In this document: in pieces, positions 1 through 9,588 of the stretch | Position numbering within the stretch: the first letter of the stretch is position 1 | Layout: each line of letters opens with the position of its first letter | From: Curtobacterium citreum | Lineage (GTDB): Bacteria; Actinomycetota; Actinomycetes; Actinomycetales; Microbacteriaceae | Assembly: GCF_006715175.1 (NCBI RefSeq) | Contig: NZ_VFMQ01000001.1 | Span: 310,001-374,000, forward strand | Direction: 5' to 3' | Length of the DNA stretch: 64,000 bases | Notes under the pieces: model-generated | Databases searched by the model: none | Told to the model about the DNA's origin: nothing | The model's input: the letters and a program-made list of their open reading frames with translations, nothing else | Made by a program: the position numbers and the translations under genes

Positions 1-744
1 GCGCTCGCACCGATCACCGAGGCCGTGCAGCGGACCGTGGCGGAGCTCGGCGAGAAGCCCCTCATCGGGTTCGCCGGGGCGCCCTTCACGCTCGCCGCCT
101 ACCTGGTCGAGGGCGGCCCGTCGAAGGACCACATCCGCGCCCGCACGATGATGCACGCCGAGCCCGAGACCTGGGCCCGCCTGCTCGACTGGGCAGCGGG
201 CGTCTCCGGGGCGTTCCTCCGGGCGCAGGTCACCGCCGGAGCGTCCGCCGCGCAGCTGTTCGACTCGTGGGTCGGTTCGCTCTCGCGTGCGGACTACGTC
301 GCCTCGGTCGCACCGCACTCCGCCACGGCCCTGGCACACGTGGCCGACCTCGGGGTCCCGCGGATCCACTTCGGCGTCGGCAGCGGCGAGGTCCTGCACG
401 AGATGACGACGATGGGCGACCCTGCGGACACGCTCGCGGTGGACGCGGTCGGCGTCGACTGGCGCGTGCCCCTGGACGAGGCCGTCCGCCGCGTCGGCCC
501 CGGTGTGACCGTGCAGGGCAACGTCGACCCCGCGATGCTGGCGGCCCCGTGGCCGGTGCTCGAGGCCCACGTGCGCGACGTCGTCCGCCGCGGCGGGGCG
601 GCCCGGTCGCACGTCGTGAACCTCGGGCACGGTGTCCCGCCGGAGACCGACCCGACCGTGCTGACCCGCGTCGTCGAGCTGGTCCACTCGCTCGGGAGCG
701 GCGCGGCCGACGGCGCTGGTGACGGCGAGGAGACCGCCGCGTGA
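1..744 (+). CDS. hemE: Uroporphyrinogen decarboxylase, 5'-truncated by window edge
   Basis: Converts uroporphyrinogen III to coproporphyrinogen III in the cytoplasm. The frame is open from base 1 ([10 protein letters not shown]...), so only about the C-terminal two thirds of a roughly 350-residue enzyme is visible; the N-terminal substrate-binding segment lies outside. Recognisable HemE stretches are [28 protein letters not shown] and the late [10 protein letters not shown] plus [11 protein letters not shown], which are typical of the family barrel. The stop overlaps the GTG of the next gene (GTGA), so translation is coupled to hemY. It heads a heme operon whose other members make this assignment secure. 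Confidence 0.95.
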   Translation, partial: ALAPITEAVQRTVAELGEKPLIGFAGAPFTLAAYLVEGGPSKDHIRARTMMHAEPETWARLLDWAAGVSGAFLRAQVTAGASAAQLFDSWVGSLSRADYVASVAPHSATALAHVADLGVPRIHFGVGSGEVLHEMTTMGDPADTLAVDAVGVDWRVPLDEAVRRVGPGVTVQGNVDPAMLAAPWPVLEAHVRDVVRRGGAARSHVVNLGHGVPPETDPTVLTRVVELVHSLGSGAADGAGDGEETAA

Positions 745-2069
745 CCGACGTCGTCGTGGTCGGCGGCGGGGTCGCCGGCCTGGTCGCCGCCCGGGACCTC
801 GCGAAGGGCGGCGCGCACGTGGTGCTCGTCGAGGCGGGGGACCGACTGGGCGGGATGCTCCGCAGGCACACGGTCGCGGGACTCGACCTCGACATGGGCG
901 CGGAGTCGTTCGCGACCCGGACCGACGCCGTCGCGCGGCTCGCGACCGAGCTCGGCCTGGGCAACGACGTCGTGACGCCCGACCCCCGCGGCGCCTGGCT
1001 GATGACCCGCGACGGCCGCACGGCCCCGATCCCGCAGACCGGGTTCCTCGGCATCCCCGGGACCCCGATGGCCGCCGACGTCACCGCGGTGATCGGCCAG
1101 GGCGGGGGCTTCCGCGCGCAGATGGACTCGCTGCTGCCGTCCCCGGTGGGTGCGAAGGCGACGTCGCTCGGCGCCCTGGTCCGGAAGCGCATGGGCGAGC
1201 GCGTGCTCGACGACCTGGTGGTGCCGGTCGCGGGCGGCGTGTACTCGACCCACCCGGACCAGCTCGACCCCGACCGCGTCGCCCCCGGGCTCCGCGCGGC
1301 CCTGCAGCGCGAGGGGTCCCTCGCCCGCGCCGTGCTGGCCCTGCGCTCCCGTGCCGCCGCCGGCTCCGCGGTCCAGGGCATCCGCGGCGGCATCGTCCGG
1401 CTCGTCGACGAACTCGTGGCGGACACCGAGACGTACGGCGTCGAGGTCCGGATGCGCACCCGGGCGACCACGGTCGAGCGGCACGCGGTCGAGGTCGTCA
1501 CCGCCAGCGGCACCCGCGAGCGGATCCCTGCGCAGGTCGTGCTGTCGTCCACCGCCGACCCGATGCGGACCGCCGCTCCCGACCGCACCGGCATCGAGCT
1601 CGTCACGCTCGTCGTCGACCAGCCCGAGCTCGACGCCGCGCCGCGCGGCACCGGGATGCTCGTGCACCCGGAGGCCGACGGCGTCAGCGCGAAGGCCCTG
1701 ACGCACGCGACCGCGAAGTGGCCGTGGCTCGCCGAGGCAGCCGGCGGGCGCCACGTCCTGCGCCTCAGCTACGCGACCGCACCGCACGACGACGCGACGG
1801 ACCCGGCGGGCGTGGCCACGAGCCTCCCGGTCGACCCGGACGACGCGGTCGGGACCCGCGCCACCCGCGACGCCACCGCCCTGCTCGGCGTGCCGGTGAC
1901 CCCGGACCGGGTGGCCGGCGCGGCCCGCGTCCGCTGGTACGGGCCGGACCTGACGGCGGCCGGTCTGGCCGAGGGCGTCGAGGGCATCGGCGAGGCCTCG
2001 AGCGGCCGCGGACTCGCGGGCATCGTGGCGGCGGCCCGGGCGTCCGCTGAGCGCGTCCTGGGATCCTGA
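741..2069 (+). CDS. hemY: Coproporphyrinogen III oxidase (HemY/CgoX type flavoprotein)
   Basis: FAD-dependent oxidase of 442 residues. In actinobacteria this family oxidises coproporphyrinogen III to coproporphyrin III in the coproporphyrin-dependent heme route. The N-terminus carries the Rossmann dinucleotide motif [11 protein letters not shown] (residues 4-14) followed about 20 residues later by VEAGDRLGG. The C-terminus ends in the usual second FAD contact region ([19 protein letters not shown]). GTG start overlapping the hemE stop. Presence of hemQ and hemH downstream supports coproporphyrinogen rather than protoporphyrinogen as substrate; that is inference from pathway context. Confidence 0.92.
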   Translation: MTDVVVVGGGVAGLVAARDLAKGGAHVVLVEAGDRLGGMLRRHTVAGLDLDMGAESFATRTDAVARLATELGLGNDVVTPDPRGAWLMTRDGRTAPIPQTGFLGIPGTPMAADVTAVIGQGGGFRAQMDSLLPSPVGAKATSLGALVRKRMGERVLDDLVVPVAGGVYSTHPDQLDPDRVAPGLRAALQREGSLARAVLALRSRAAAGSAVQGIRGGIVRLVDELVADTETYGVEVRMRTRATTVERHAVEVVTASGTRERIPAQVVLSSTADPMRTAAPDRTGIELVTLVVDQPELDAAPRGTGMLVHPEADGVSAKALTHATAKWPWLAEAAGGRHVLRLSYATAPHDDATDPAGVATSLPVDPDDAVGTRATRDATALLGVPVTPDRVAGAARVRWYGPDLTAAGLAEGVEGIGEASSGRGLAGIVAAARASAERVLGS

Positions 2070-2167
2070 GCGGACCGGGGACCCCCCGAGGGCTACTGTG
2101 GTGGGATGCCGGACGTATTCCGTTCGGCGCATGACCACCGCACACCGAAACCACGGAGGATTCGCAC

Positions 2168-2422
2168 ATGCGAGGCAAGCTCCTGTTCGTCGCCGGCGCC
2201 GCACTCGGGTACGTCCTGGGATCGCGAGCCGGACGGGCGCGGTACGAGCAGATCAAGACCGTCAGCGGCAAGATCTGGAACAGCAACGGGGTCCAGAAGG
2301 GCGTGCACGTCGCCGAGGACTTCATCCAGGACAAGACCCCGGACGTCGCCGAGTTCGTCGGCGAGCAGACGAAGAAGGTCGTCCGCAAGGTCGGTCAGAA
2401 GAAGGACGCCCACACCTCATGA
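2168..2422 (+). CDS. Small YtxH-like membrane-associated protein
   Basis: 84 residues. An N-terminal hydrophobic segment (LLFVAGAALGYVLGSRAG) is followed by a basic and amphipathic helix (YEQIKTVSGKIWN...), the layout of YtxH-type envelope stress proteins. The ATG is preceded by GGAGG about 9 nt upstream. A TACTGT -10-like hexamer at 2093-2098 could give a promoter internal to the heme cluster. Its stop overlaps the start of the holin-like gene (ATGA), so the two are coupled. Function unknown; it sits in a three-gene envelope block inserted between hemY and hemQ, an arrangement common in actinobacteria. Confidence 0.75.
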   Translation: MRGKLLFVAGAALGYVLGSRAGRARYEQIKTVSGKIWNSNGVQKGVHVAEDFIQDKTPDVAEFVGEQTKKVVRKVGQKKDAHTS

Positions 2423-2850
2423 GCGACACCCGCTCCCGTGGGTCCCGCTCGCTGTTCGGTCTGGTCGGGGACGTCCCGAAGCTCGTCAAGAACCTGGTCA
2501 AGGGCGAGATCGACCTGCTCAAGGCCGAGCTCATCGGCAAGGCAAAGATCATCGGCCTCGCCGCCGGGCTGCTCATCGGGGCCCTGGTCGTCCTGCTCTA
2601 CGCGATCGGCGTCCTGCTGACCGCGGCAGTGATGGGCCTGGCCGTCGTGATGCCGGCGTGGCTCGCCGCGCTGATCGTCGCCGTCGTCATGCTGATCGTC
2701 GCCGCGATCCTCGGACTGATCGGGTGGAAGCGCTTCCAGAAGGCGTTGCCGCTCACCCCGAAGCGCACGATCGACAGCGTCAAGGACGACATCAACGCGG
2801 TGAAGGGCATGGGCAACAAGCCCTCGAGCCGACCCGGCATCCGGTCCTGA
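2419..2850 (+). CDS. Phage holin superfamily III (DUF1469) membrane protein
   Basis: 143 residues; two strong hydrophobic hairpin segments around residues 47-75 and 78-105 (GLAAGLLIGALVVLLYAIGV, then AVVMPAWLAALIVAVVMLIV) between charged ends. This is the Phage_holin_3_6/DUF1469 layout, where the name reflects fold only and not phage origin. The N-terminal amphipathic VKNLVKGEIDLLKAEL is typical. ATG chosen because it overlaps the preceding stop (ATGA). Probably works with the flanking YtxH-like and DUF3618 proteins at the membrane; the role is unknown. Confidence 0.8.
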   Translation: MSDTRSRGSRSLFGLVGDVPKLVKNLVKGEIDLLKAELIGKAKIIGLAAGLLIGALVVLLYAIGVLLTAAVMGLAVVMPAWLAALIVAVVMLIVAAILGLIGWKRFQKALPLTPKRTIDSVKDDINAVKGMGNKPSSRPGIRS

Positions 2851-2887
2851 CGAGCACGACCGCGACCAGCACCCCGACGGAGGAACC

Positions 2888-3118
2888 GTGACGGACCAGC
2901 ACGACGACCTGGCGAAGCGCGTCCAGGCGGACCGCGACCAGCTCTTCGAGACCCTCGACGCGATCGAGGACAAGCTCAACGTCCCGAAGCAGCTCGGCAT
3001 CGCCGCGTCGAAGGTCAAGCGGGGGATCGACGAGAAGCCCGTGCCCTACCTGGCGGGGCTCGCAGCCGGTGTGGCAGTGGTCGGGAGTATCGTCGTAGCG
3101 GTGCTCCGACGGCGGTAG
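2888..3118 (+). CDS. DUF3618 family small membrane protein
   Basis: 76 residues. N-terminal charged helix with the DUF3618 pattern (RDQLFETLDAIEDKLNVPKQ), a linker rich in Lys/Arg, and one C-terminal transmembrane segment (YLAGLAAGVAVVGSIVVAVL) ending in RRR. GTG start with GGAGG 4-5 nt upstream. It is the third member of the small envelope block YtxH / holin-like / DUF3618 lying between hemY and hemQ. No catalytic motif is visible; a scaffold or envelope-stress role is only a guess. Confidence 0.75.
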   Translation: MTDQHDDLAKRVQADRDQLFETLDAIEDKLNVPKQLGIAASKVKRGIDEKPVPYLAGLAAGVAVVGSIVVAVLRRR

Positions 3119-3188
3119 ACCGCCCCATCGGTGGTCCTCCGGACGCGGCGCGCAGCCACGACCCAGGCAACCGACAGGACAAGGACCC

Positions 3189-3914
3189 ATGAGCTCCGAC
3201 GTGCAGTCCCCCGCACACGAGACAGACCCTTCCTCGGGCATCGACCCGAACCTCTTGACGGCGTACGCCCTGTGGGCGGTCTTCCGCCGGCCGCTCGGCC
3301 CGGTCCACCGTCCGGGTGACGACGCCGTCGCCGAACTCGACGCAGTGGTGGCCGCTGCTGCCGAGCGCGGTGTCACGATCCGCGGGTTCTACGACGTGTC
3401 CGGTTTCCGCGCGGACGCCGACGTCATGATCTGGCTGCACGGTGACGACGCCCAGGCGATCCAGGCGGTCCTGCGCGAGGTCCGTCGCACGGGGCTGTTC
3501 CAGGACGCCGAGCCGGTCTGGCACGTCATGGCCATGCACCGCGAAGCCGAGTTCAACAAGCGCCACACCCCCGCGTTCCTGCGTGGCAAGGACCCCGAGG
3601 CCTGGATCACGGTGTACCCGTTCGTCCGGTCGTTCGAGTGGTACCTCCTGCCGGAGGAGGAGCGCTCGAAGATGCTCCGCGACCACGGCATCGCCGGCGC
3701 GAAGTACCGCCGGGTGCTCACCAACACCATCGCGACGTTCGCCCTGAGCGACTACGAGTGGATCCTGCCGCTCGAGAGCCCGGAGCTCGTCGACCTCGTG
3801 GACCTGATGCGCGACCTGCGCTACACCGAGGCGCGCCTGCACGTGCGCGAAGAGGTCCCCTTCTTCACCGGTCGTCGGGTGACGACCGCCGAACTGCCGG
3901 AGGTGCTGTCGTGA
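3189..3914 (+). CDS. hemQ: Coproheme decarboxylase HemQ (ChdC)
   Basis: 241 residues, chlorite-dismutase fold. Family knowledge: decarboxylates coproheme to heme b with peroxide, the last step of the coproporphyrin pathway. Diagnostic stretches are YALWAVFRRP near the N-terminus, DVMIWLHGDD, FLRGKDPEAWITVYPFVRSFEWY with the catalytic tyrosine region, MLRDHGIAG and the C-terminal LRYTEARLHVREEVPFFTGRRV. ATG with AAGGA upstream. The stop overlaps the hemH start (GTGA), matching the metabolic order hemH-hemQ. Confidence 0.93.
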   Translation: MSSDVQSPAHETDPSSGIDPNLLTAYALWAVFRRPLGPVHRPGDDAVAELDAVVAAAAERGVTIRGFYDVSGFRADADVMIWLHGDDAQAIQAVLREVRRTGLFQDAEPVWHVMAMHREAEFNKRHTPAFLRGKDPEAWITVYPFVRSFEWYLLPEEERSKMLRDHGIAGAKYRRVLTNTIATFALSDYEWILPLESPELVDLVDLMRDLRYTEARLHVREEVPFFTGRRVTTAELPEVLS

Positions 3915-5149
3915 CCGACACCAGTCAGATCTCGAACGGGCGGGGCACGGTCCTCGCCGCGACGCCCGCCGCGGCCGACGGCCCCGAGCACGTCGAGGTC
4001 CCGACCGCGTACGACGCGATCCTGCTGGCCGGCTTCGGTGGTCCCGAGGGCCAGGACGACGTCATCCCGTTCCTCCGCAACGTCACCCGCGGCCGCGGGA
4101 TCCCGGACGAGCGGCTGGAGGAGGTCGCGCACCACTACCGGCACTTCGGCGGTGTCAGCCCGATCAACGCGCAGAACCGTGCCCTCAAGGCGGCGCTCGA
4201 GGCCGAGCTCGCGCAGCGCGGCATCGACCTGCCCGTGCTGTGGGGCAACCGGAACTGGGCGCCCTACCTCGAAGAGGCCTTCACCGAGGCCGCCGACAAG
4301 GGCTTCACGAAGCTCATCGCGATCGCCACGAGCGCCTACTCGTCGTTCTCGAGCTGCCGCCAGTACCGCGAGGACTACGCCCGGGTGCTCACCGAGACCG
4401 GTCTGATCGACACGATCCAGGTCGACAAGGTCCGCCAGTTCTTCGACCACCCGGGCTTCGTCCGGCCGTTCGTCGACGGCGTCCGCGACGGCATGGCCCG
4501 CGCGATCGCCGAGAACGACGGACTCGACGTCGCCACCGAGCTGCACGTCCTGTTCTCGACGCACTCCATCCCGTCCTCGGACGCCGCGAAGTCCGGCCCG
4601 GACTTCCGCGGGTTCGACGACCACGGCGCGTACGAGGCGCAGCACCTCGCCGTGGCCGAGGTCGTCCTCGAGCAGGCGTGGAACGAACTGCTCGAGCAGC
4701 CCGAGCACGCTCACCTGCGTGGAACGTCGAAGCCGGCCTGGAAGCTCGTCTACCAGTCGCGCTCCGGCCCCCCGTCGCAGCCGTGGCTCGAGCCCGACAT
4801 CAACGACTACATGAACGACGAGCTCCAGGGCGGCCCGACCCGCGCCGTGCTCATCGTCCCGCTCGGCTTCGTGAGCGACCACATGGAGGTCATGTGGGAC
4901 CTCGACGAAGAGGCCACCGAGACCGCCGGTGAGCTCGGCTTCTGGTCGCTCCGCACGCAGACGCCCGGTGTGGACCCGGCGTACGTGTCCGGCCTGGTCG
5001 ACCTCGTGCTCGAGCGCGTCAACGGCACGCCGACGAGCGAGCGCCCGCACCTGACCGACATCGGCCCCTGGTACGACGTGTGCCGTCCGGGCTGCTGCGA
5101 GAACGTCCGCGCCGGGTTCAAGCCCGCGGCGGCCGGCGTCGCACCGTGA
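3911..5149 (+). CDS. hemH: Coproporphyrin ferrochelatase, [2Fe-2S] type
   Basis: 412 residues. Inserts Fe(II) into coproporphyrin III in this pathway. Contains YDAILLAGFGGPEG at the start of the ferrochelatase domain, YRHFGGVSPIN, and the metal-site histidine region LFSTHSIPSSD. The C-terminal CRPGCC cluster together with the internal Cys in SSFSSCRQYRE are the residues expected to bind the [2Fe-2S] cluster of actinobacterial ferrochelatases. An unconserved N-terminal tail of about 35 residues precedes the domain. GTG start overlaps hemQ; the stop overlaps the hemC GTG. Confidence 0.94.
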   Translation: MTDTSQISNGRGTVLAATPAAADGPEHVEVPTAYDAILLAGFGGPEGQDDVIPFLRNVTRGRGIPDERLEEVAHHYRHFGGVSPINAQNRALKAALEAELAQRGIDLPVLWGNRNWAPYLEEAFTEAADKGFTKLIAIATSAYSSFSSCRQYREDYARVLTETGLIDTIQVDKVRQFFDHPGFVRPFVDGVRDGMARAIAENDGLDVATELHVLFSTHSIPSSDAAKSGPDFRGFDDHGAYEAQHLAVAEVVLEQAWNELLEQPEHAHLRGTSKPAWKLVYQSRSGPPSQPWLEPDINDYMNDELQGGPTRAVLIVPLGFVSDHMEVMWDLDEEATETAGELGFWSLRTQTPGVDPAYVSGLVDLVLERVNGTPTSERPHLTDIGPWYDVCRPGCCENVRAGFKPAAAGVAP

Positions 5150-6225
5150 CGGACGCGGACAGCGCGCCGACGACGACCGACGGCTCGGCAGCGTCCGACG
5201 GCCCCGCCCCGATCCGGCTCGGCACCCGCGCCAGCCGGCTCGCGGTCGCGCAGTCGCAGGACGTCGCCGACCGGCTGGCGAAGGCCGCCGGTCGGCCCGT
5301 CGAGCTCGTCACGGTGACGAGCGAGGGCGACACGAACCGTGCGTCGCTCGCGAGCCTCGGCGGCACGGGCGTGTTCGCCAGCGCCCTGCGCGAGGCGCTC
5401 GTCGCGGGCGAGGTCGACGTGCTCGTGCACTCGCTCAAGGACCTCCCGACGGCGCCGTACGACGGCCTGACGATCGCGTCGGTGCCGAAGCGTGCAGACG
5501 CCCGTGACGTCCTGGTCGCCCGGAACGCCGCGACGATCGACACCCTGCCCGAGGGCGCGAAGGTCGGCACGGGCTCGCCCCGCCGGGTCGCGCAGCTCCG
5601 GGCGAAGCGGCCGGACCTGGACGTCGTGGACATCCGCGGGAACATCGACACCCGGCTCGGCCGGGTCGAGGACGACCTCGACGCGGTCGTGCTCGCCGCC
5701 GCCGGTCTCGGTCGGATCGACCGGCTGGACGCCGCGACGGAGCTCCTCGACCTCGGCTTCTGGCCGAGTGCGCCCGGACAGGGTGCGCTGGCGGTCGAGA
5801 TCCGGACGGAGGTGTTGACCAGCACGGCGAAGACGGACGAGAACCTGCTCGCCGCACTCCGGAAGCTCGACCACGCCCCGACGCGCCTGACGGTGACGGC
5901 GGAGCGCGAGGTCCTCGCGAAGCTCGAGGCCGGCTGCTCCGCCCCGATCGGTGCGACGGCGGTCGTGGACGCCGAGCTGCTGCTCGTCTCCGCGACGGTC
6001 TACCGCCCGGACGGGTCCGAGTACCGCACGGCGTCGCACGCCGCCCACCTCGACGGCTCGGCGCAGGACCGGCTCGACGAGGCCCTCGCGGTCGCCGGTC
6101 GTGTCGCCGCGGAGCTGCTCGAGAACGGTGCGGCCGAGCTGGCCGACCTCGCCTCGTCCGTGTCACGAGAGCCGGCCGACGGCGACCACTCGGCCGGGCC
6201 CGGCCTGGCCACCCCCGCGGAGTAG
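5146..6225 (+). CDS. hemC: Porphobilinogen deaminase (hydroxymethylbilane synthase)
   Basis: 359 residues. Polymerises four porphobilinogens into hydroxymethylbilane. Motifs: [45 protein letters not shown] and the dipyrromethane-cofactor cysteine in [14 protein letters not shown] start overlaps the hemH stop (GTGA). About 20 extra residues precede the conserved start. The TAG stop at 6223-6225 is immediately followed, in the same reading frame, by the hemD coding sequence; see the hemD entry for the consequence. Confidence 0.95.
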   Translation: MTDADSAPTTTDGSAASDGPAPIRLGTRASRLAVAQSQDVADRLAKAAGRPVELVTVTSEGDTNRASLASLGGTGVFASALREALVAGEVDVLVHSLKDLPTAPYDGLTIASVPKRADARDVLVARNAATIDTLPEGAKVGTGSPRRVAQLRAKRPDLDVVDIRGNIDTRLGRVEDDLDAVVLAAAGLGRIDRLDAATELLDLGFWPSAPGQGALAVEIRTEVLTSTAKTDENLLAALRKLDHAPTRLTVTAEREVLAKLEAGCSAPIGATAVVDAELLLVSATVYRPDGSEYRTASHAAHLDGSAQDRLDEALAVAGRVAAELLENGAAELADLASSVSREPADGDHSAGPGLATPAE

Positions 6226-6228
6226 GCG

Positions 6229-7065
6229 GTCACCACGGACGACAGCACCCACGTCGCGGACGAGGCACGGCCCCCGGTCGTCCTCGTCCCGCGCGGGGGT
6301 GCGTGGGGCGACCAGGTCGCCGCAGCGGCCCGTGCACGCGGGCTCGAGCCCGTCGTCGTCCCGCTCATCACGGACGCACCGCCGGCGGACCCGGCAGCCC
6401 TCGACGCGGCCCTCGCCCGCCTCGGGGCGGATCCGGACAGGAGGCTCGGCGCGCGGCCCGCGGACCGCACCGGTCACGACGGGGTCGCGCCCGGTGCCCC
6501 GTGGCTCGTGGTGACCAGTGCGACGGCCGTCCGTGTGGTCGCCGGACGCACCATGCGCCTCCCGGCCGGGGTGGCCGTGGCCTGCGTCGGCGAGGCGACC
6601 GCCCGCGCCGCCCGCGAGGCCGGCTGGCCCGTCGACCTGGTGCCGGACGACGAGTCCGCCGCGGGGCTGGTGGCCGCACTGCCGGACACCGCCGGGCCGG
6701 TCCTGTTCCCGCGTTCCGAGATCGCCGCACCCACGGTCGTCGACGGACTGCGGGCCCGCGGCATCGACGTGTCGGACGTGGTCGCGTACCGTACCGTGGG
6801 GACGGGCGACGACCCGGTCGTGCTCGTCCCGCCACCCGACGCCGTGCTCGTGACGAGCGGGAGCGTCGCCCAGCAGGTCGTCCGCCGGATGACCCCCCTC
6901 GATCCCCGCACGCTCGTCGCGTGCATCGGACCCGCCACCGCAGACGCCGCCCGTGCAGCCGGGCTGCCCGTGCAGGTCGTCGCCCGCGGTCGGTCCGCAG
7001 CAGCCCTCCTCGACGCCGTCGTCGAGACCCTCCACCCGAACCCCAGAACAGGAAGGTCATCGTGA
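6229..7065 (+). CDS. hemD: Uroporphyrinogen-III synthase with no canonical start codon
   Basis: About 278 residues if begun at codon 6229. Cyclises hydroxymethylbilane to uroporphyrinogen III. The HemD sequence is continuous from [14 protein letters not shown] through [32 protein letters not shown] and TSGSVAQQV. No ATG, GTG, TTG or CTG occurs in this frame between the hemC TAG and 6508, where a start would delete about a third of the fold. The codon at 6229 is GTC; GGAG at 6219-6222 is spaced correctly for it, and a single change to GTG would give the usual start. Options are a GTC start, readthrough of the hemC stop giving a HemC-HemD fusion, or a sequence error. The stop overlaps the hemB GTG. 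Confidence 0.8.
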   Translation, partial: VTTDDSTHVADEARPPVVLVPRGGAWGDQVAAAARARGLEPVVVPLITDAPPADPAALDAALARLGADPDRRLGARPADRTGHDGVAPGAPWLVVTSATAVRVVAGRTMRLPAGVAVACVGEATARAAREAGWPVDLVPDDESAAGLVAALPDTAGPVLFPRSEIAAPTVVDGLRARGIDVSDVVAYRTVGTGDDPVVLVPPPDAVLVTSGSVAQQVVRRMTPLDPRTLVACIGPATADAARAAGLPVQVVARGRSAAALLDAVVETLHPNPRTGRSS

Positions 7066-8117
7066 CCGGACGCTTCCCGCAGGTCCGCCCCCGTCGGCTG
7101 CGCGCCACCCCCGCCATGCGACGACTCGTCGCCGAGACCCGGCTCCACCCCGCCGAGCTCGTGCTGCCGATGTTCATCCGCGAGGGCACGACGTCGGCGA
7201 TCCCGATCTCGAGCATGCCGGGCGTGCAGCAGCACTCCCTCGACTCGTTCCGCCGCGCGCTGCACGAGGCCGCGGAGCAGGGCGTCGGCGGCGTGAACCT
7301 GTTCGGTGTGCCGACGACGAAGGACGCCGAGGGGTCCGGCGCGACCGACCCCGACGGCATCCTCAACGTCGCGATCCGCATCGCGAAGGAAGAGGTGGGC
7401 GACGCGCTCGTCGTGCAGTCCGACCTGTGCCTCGACGAGTTCACCGACCACGGCCACTGCGGTGTGCTCGCGGCCGACGGCTCCGTCGACAACGACGCGA
7501 CACTCCTGCGCTACCGCGACATGGCGGTGGCCCAGGCCGAGGCCGGCGCCGAGCTCGTCTGCATGAGCGGCATGATGGACGGCCAGATCGCCGCCGCCCG
7601 CGACGCCCTCGACACCGCCGGGCACAGCGGCACCGCGCTCCTGGCGTACTCGGCGAAGTACGCGAGCGCGTTCTACGGGCCCTTCCGCGAGGCCGTGGCG
7701 TCGACCCTGCAGGGCGACCGCCGGACCTACCAGATCGACGCCGCCGACGGTCGGCAGGGGCTCCGCGAGGTCCTGCTCGACATCGAGGAGGGCGCTGACG
7801 TCGTCATGGTGAAGCCCGCGATGAGCTACCTCGACGTGCTCGCCCGCACCGCCGACGTCTCCGAGGTCCCCGTGTGGGCGTACCAGATCTCCGGCGAGTA
7901 CGCGATGATCACGGCAGCCGCCCAGAACGGGTGGATCGACCGCGACGCCGCGGCGATGGAGGCCCTCGTCGGCATCAAGCGTGCCGGTGCCGACGCGATC
8001 CTCACCTACTTCGCGGTGGACGTCGCGCGCCAGCTCAACCAGGAGGCCGGCCTGCGCACGACCGGCAGCACCGCGGCGGTGTCCGGCGTCGCCTCGACCG
8101 GGAAGGCCCCCGAATGA
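7062..8117 (+). CDS. hemB: Delta-aminolevulinic acid dehydratase (porphobilinogen synthase)
   Basis: 351 residues. Condenses two 5-aminolevulinates to porphobilinogen. Visible motifs: [18 protein letters not shown], the metal/substrate loop [14 protein letters not shown], the two Schiff-base lysine regions [16 protein letters not shown] and [14 protein letters not shown] start overlapping the hemD stop, with AGGAAGG upstream. A longer upstream extension of this frame lies over hemD and is not used. The stop overlaps the hemL ATG (ATGA), so both are co-translated. Confidence 0.95.
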   Translation: MTGRFPQVRPRRLRATPAMRRLVAETRLHPAELVLPMFIREGTTSAIPISSMPGVQQHSLDSFRRALHEAAEQGVGGVNLFGVPTTKDAEGSGATDPDGILNVAIRIAKEEVGDALVVQSDLCLDEFTDHGHCGVLAADGSVDNDATLLRYRDMAVAQAEAGAELVCMSGMMDGQIAAARDALDTAGHSGTALLAYSAKYASAFYGPFREAVASTLQGDRRTYQIDAADGRQGLREVLLDIEEGADVVMVKPAMSYLDVLARTADVSEVPVWAYQISGEYAMITAAAQNGWIDRDAAAMEALVGIKRAGADAILTYFAVDVARQLNQEAGLRTTGSTAAVSGVASTGKAPE

Positions 8118-9484
8118 CCACCACGACGGCGACCACGGCAGCGCAGTCCGGAGCGAACGGCCAGCTCTTCGCTCGAGCGAAGAACAGCATCCCCGGCGGC
8201 GTGAACTCGCCCGTCCGCGCGTACGGCTCCGTCGGGGGCACCCCGCGCTTCCTGACCGCCGCGAAGGGCGCCTACGTCACCGACGCCGAGGGGCGCGAGT
8301 ACGTCGACCTCGTCGCGTCGTGGGGCCCGGCGATCCTCGGGCACGCGCACCCCGGCACGGTCGAGGCCGTGCAGCAGGCGGCGTCCCGCGGGCTGTCGTT
8401 CGGGGCGTCCACCCCGGGGGAGACCGAGCTCGCCGAGCTCGTCAAGCAGCGGGTGCAGGTCGACGGCGACGGGCCGATCGAGAAGCTCCGCATGGTGTCC
8501 ACGGGCACCGAGGCGACGATGACCGCCATCCGTCTGGCGCGCGGGTACACCGGCCGCGACCTCCTCGTGAAGTTCGCCGGGCACTACCACGGGCACTCGG
8601 ACTCCCTGCTCGCCGAGGCGGGCTCGGGCGTCGCGACGCTCGCGCTCCCCGGCAGCGCGGGCATCACCGCGGAGACCGCCGCGCAGACCCTCGTGCTGCC
8701 GTACAACGACCTGGACGCCGTGCGCCGTGCGTTCGACGAGCACTCCGAGCGCATCGCCGCCGTGATCGTCGAGGCCGCCGCCGCGAACATGGGCGTCCTC
8801 GCCCCGGAGCGGGGCTTCAACCGGGCGCTCGCGCAGATCACGAAGGCGAACGGCGCGCTGCTGATCGTCGACGAGGTCCTCACCGGCTTCCGGGTCGGCC
8901 CCGCCGGCTGGTGGGGGCTCGAGGCGTCCAACACCGTGCCGGACGGCATCGGGTGGAAGCCGGACCTCGTCACGTTCGGCAAGGTCATCGGCGGGGGCAT
9001 GCCCCTCGCGGCCCTCGGCGGCCGTCGGGAGGTCATGGACTTCCTCGCCCCGCTCGGCCCCGTGTACCAGGCGGGCACGCTGTCCGGGAACCCGCTCGCC
9101 GTCGCCGCCGGCACCGCGACGCTCCGGGCCGCGACGCCCGAGGTGTACGCGCACCTGGACCGGACCGCGGCGACGATCGCCGAGGCCACGAGCGCCGCGC
9201 TGTCCGCCGAGGGGGTGGCGCACACCGTGCAGCACGCGGGGAACCTGTTCTCGTTCGCGTTCCTGGACGAGGCGCCGCGGAACTACGACGACGTCCGGGC
9301 GCAGGAGGCCTTCCGGTACGCGCCGTTCTTCCACGCGATGCTCGACGCCGACGTGACCCTGCCGCCGAGCGTGTTCGAGGCGTGGTTCGTCACGGCCGCG
9401 CACGACGACCGTGCCGTCAGCCGCGTGCTCGAGGCGCTGCCGGCAGCGGCGAAGGCGGCCGCTGCCGCGACGGCTCCCGCGTAG
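8114..9484 (+). CDS. hemL: Glutamate-1-semialdehyde 2,1-aminomutase
   Basis: 456 residues, PLP-dependent class III aminotransferase family. Makes 5-aminolevulinate from glutamate-1-semialdehyde (C5 pathway). N-terminal [34 protein letters not shown], the DEV segment [12 protein letters not shown] and the PLP lysine in [19 protein letters not shown] are all present. Last gene of the operon; hemA is not in the window and presumably lies upstream. Followed by a large hairpin (9499-9560) and a convergent gene. Confidence 0.95.
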   Translation: MTTTTATTAAQSGANGQLFARAKNSIPGGVNSPVRAYGSVGGTPRFLTAAKGAYVTDAEGREYVDLVASWGPAILGHAHPGTVEAVQQAASRGLSFGASTPGETELAELVKQRVQVDGDGPIEKLRMVSTGTEATMTAIRLARGYTGRDLLVKFAGHYHGHSDSLLAEAGSGVATLALPGSAGITAETAAQTLVLPYNDLDAVRRAFDEHSERIAAVIVEAAAANMGVLAPERGFNRALAQITKANGALLIVDEVLTGFRVGPAGWWGLEASNTVPDGIGWKPDLVTFGKVIGGGMPLAALGGRREVMDFLAPLGPVYQAGTLSGNPLAVAAGTATLRAATPEVYAHLDRTAATIAEATSAALSAEGVAHTVQHAGNLFSFAFLDEAPRNYDDVRAQEAFRYAPFFHAMLDADVTLPPSVFEAWFVTAAHDDRAVSRVLEALPAAAKAAAAATAPA

Positions 9485-9498
9485 CCCCTCTCTCGCAG

Positions 9499-9560
9499 AA
9501 CGCAACGTCGGCGGTTCCTCGCAGCGCCGTACCGCTGCGCGACCTCGCCGACGTTGCGTT
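9499..9560. repeat. Two-tier palindromic element between convergent genes
   Basis: Outer arms of 15 bp match perfectly (AACGCAACGTCGGCG at 9499-9513 against its complement at 9546-9560). An inner 7-bp stem (CGCAGCG/CGCTGCG) has loop CCGTAC. No T-run flanks it. Lying between hemL (+) and an ABC ATPase gene (-), it can stop transcription from both sides. Its size and nested form are more like a REP-type mobile palindrome than a simple terminator. Confidence 0.7.
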
Positions 9561-9588
9561 TCGCGGGGCACCGGGGCGGGATCGGTGG

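Noticed and set aside
2419..2850. Prophage remnant suggested by holin-family protein and by the lysin-like gene at 14516
   Set aside because: The holin superfamily III label reflects a common chromosomal membrane family; the genes are 12 kb apart and there is no integrase, terminase, portal or tail gene.
6508..7065. Short hemD starting at GTG 6508
   Set aside because: It would remove about 90 conserved N-terminal residues including the first half of a HemD domain and has no ribosome site.
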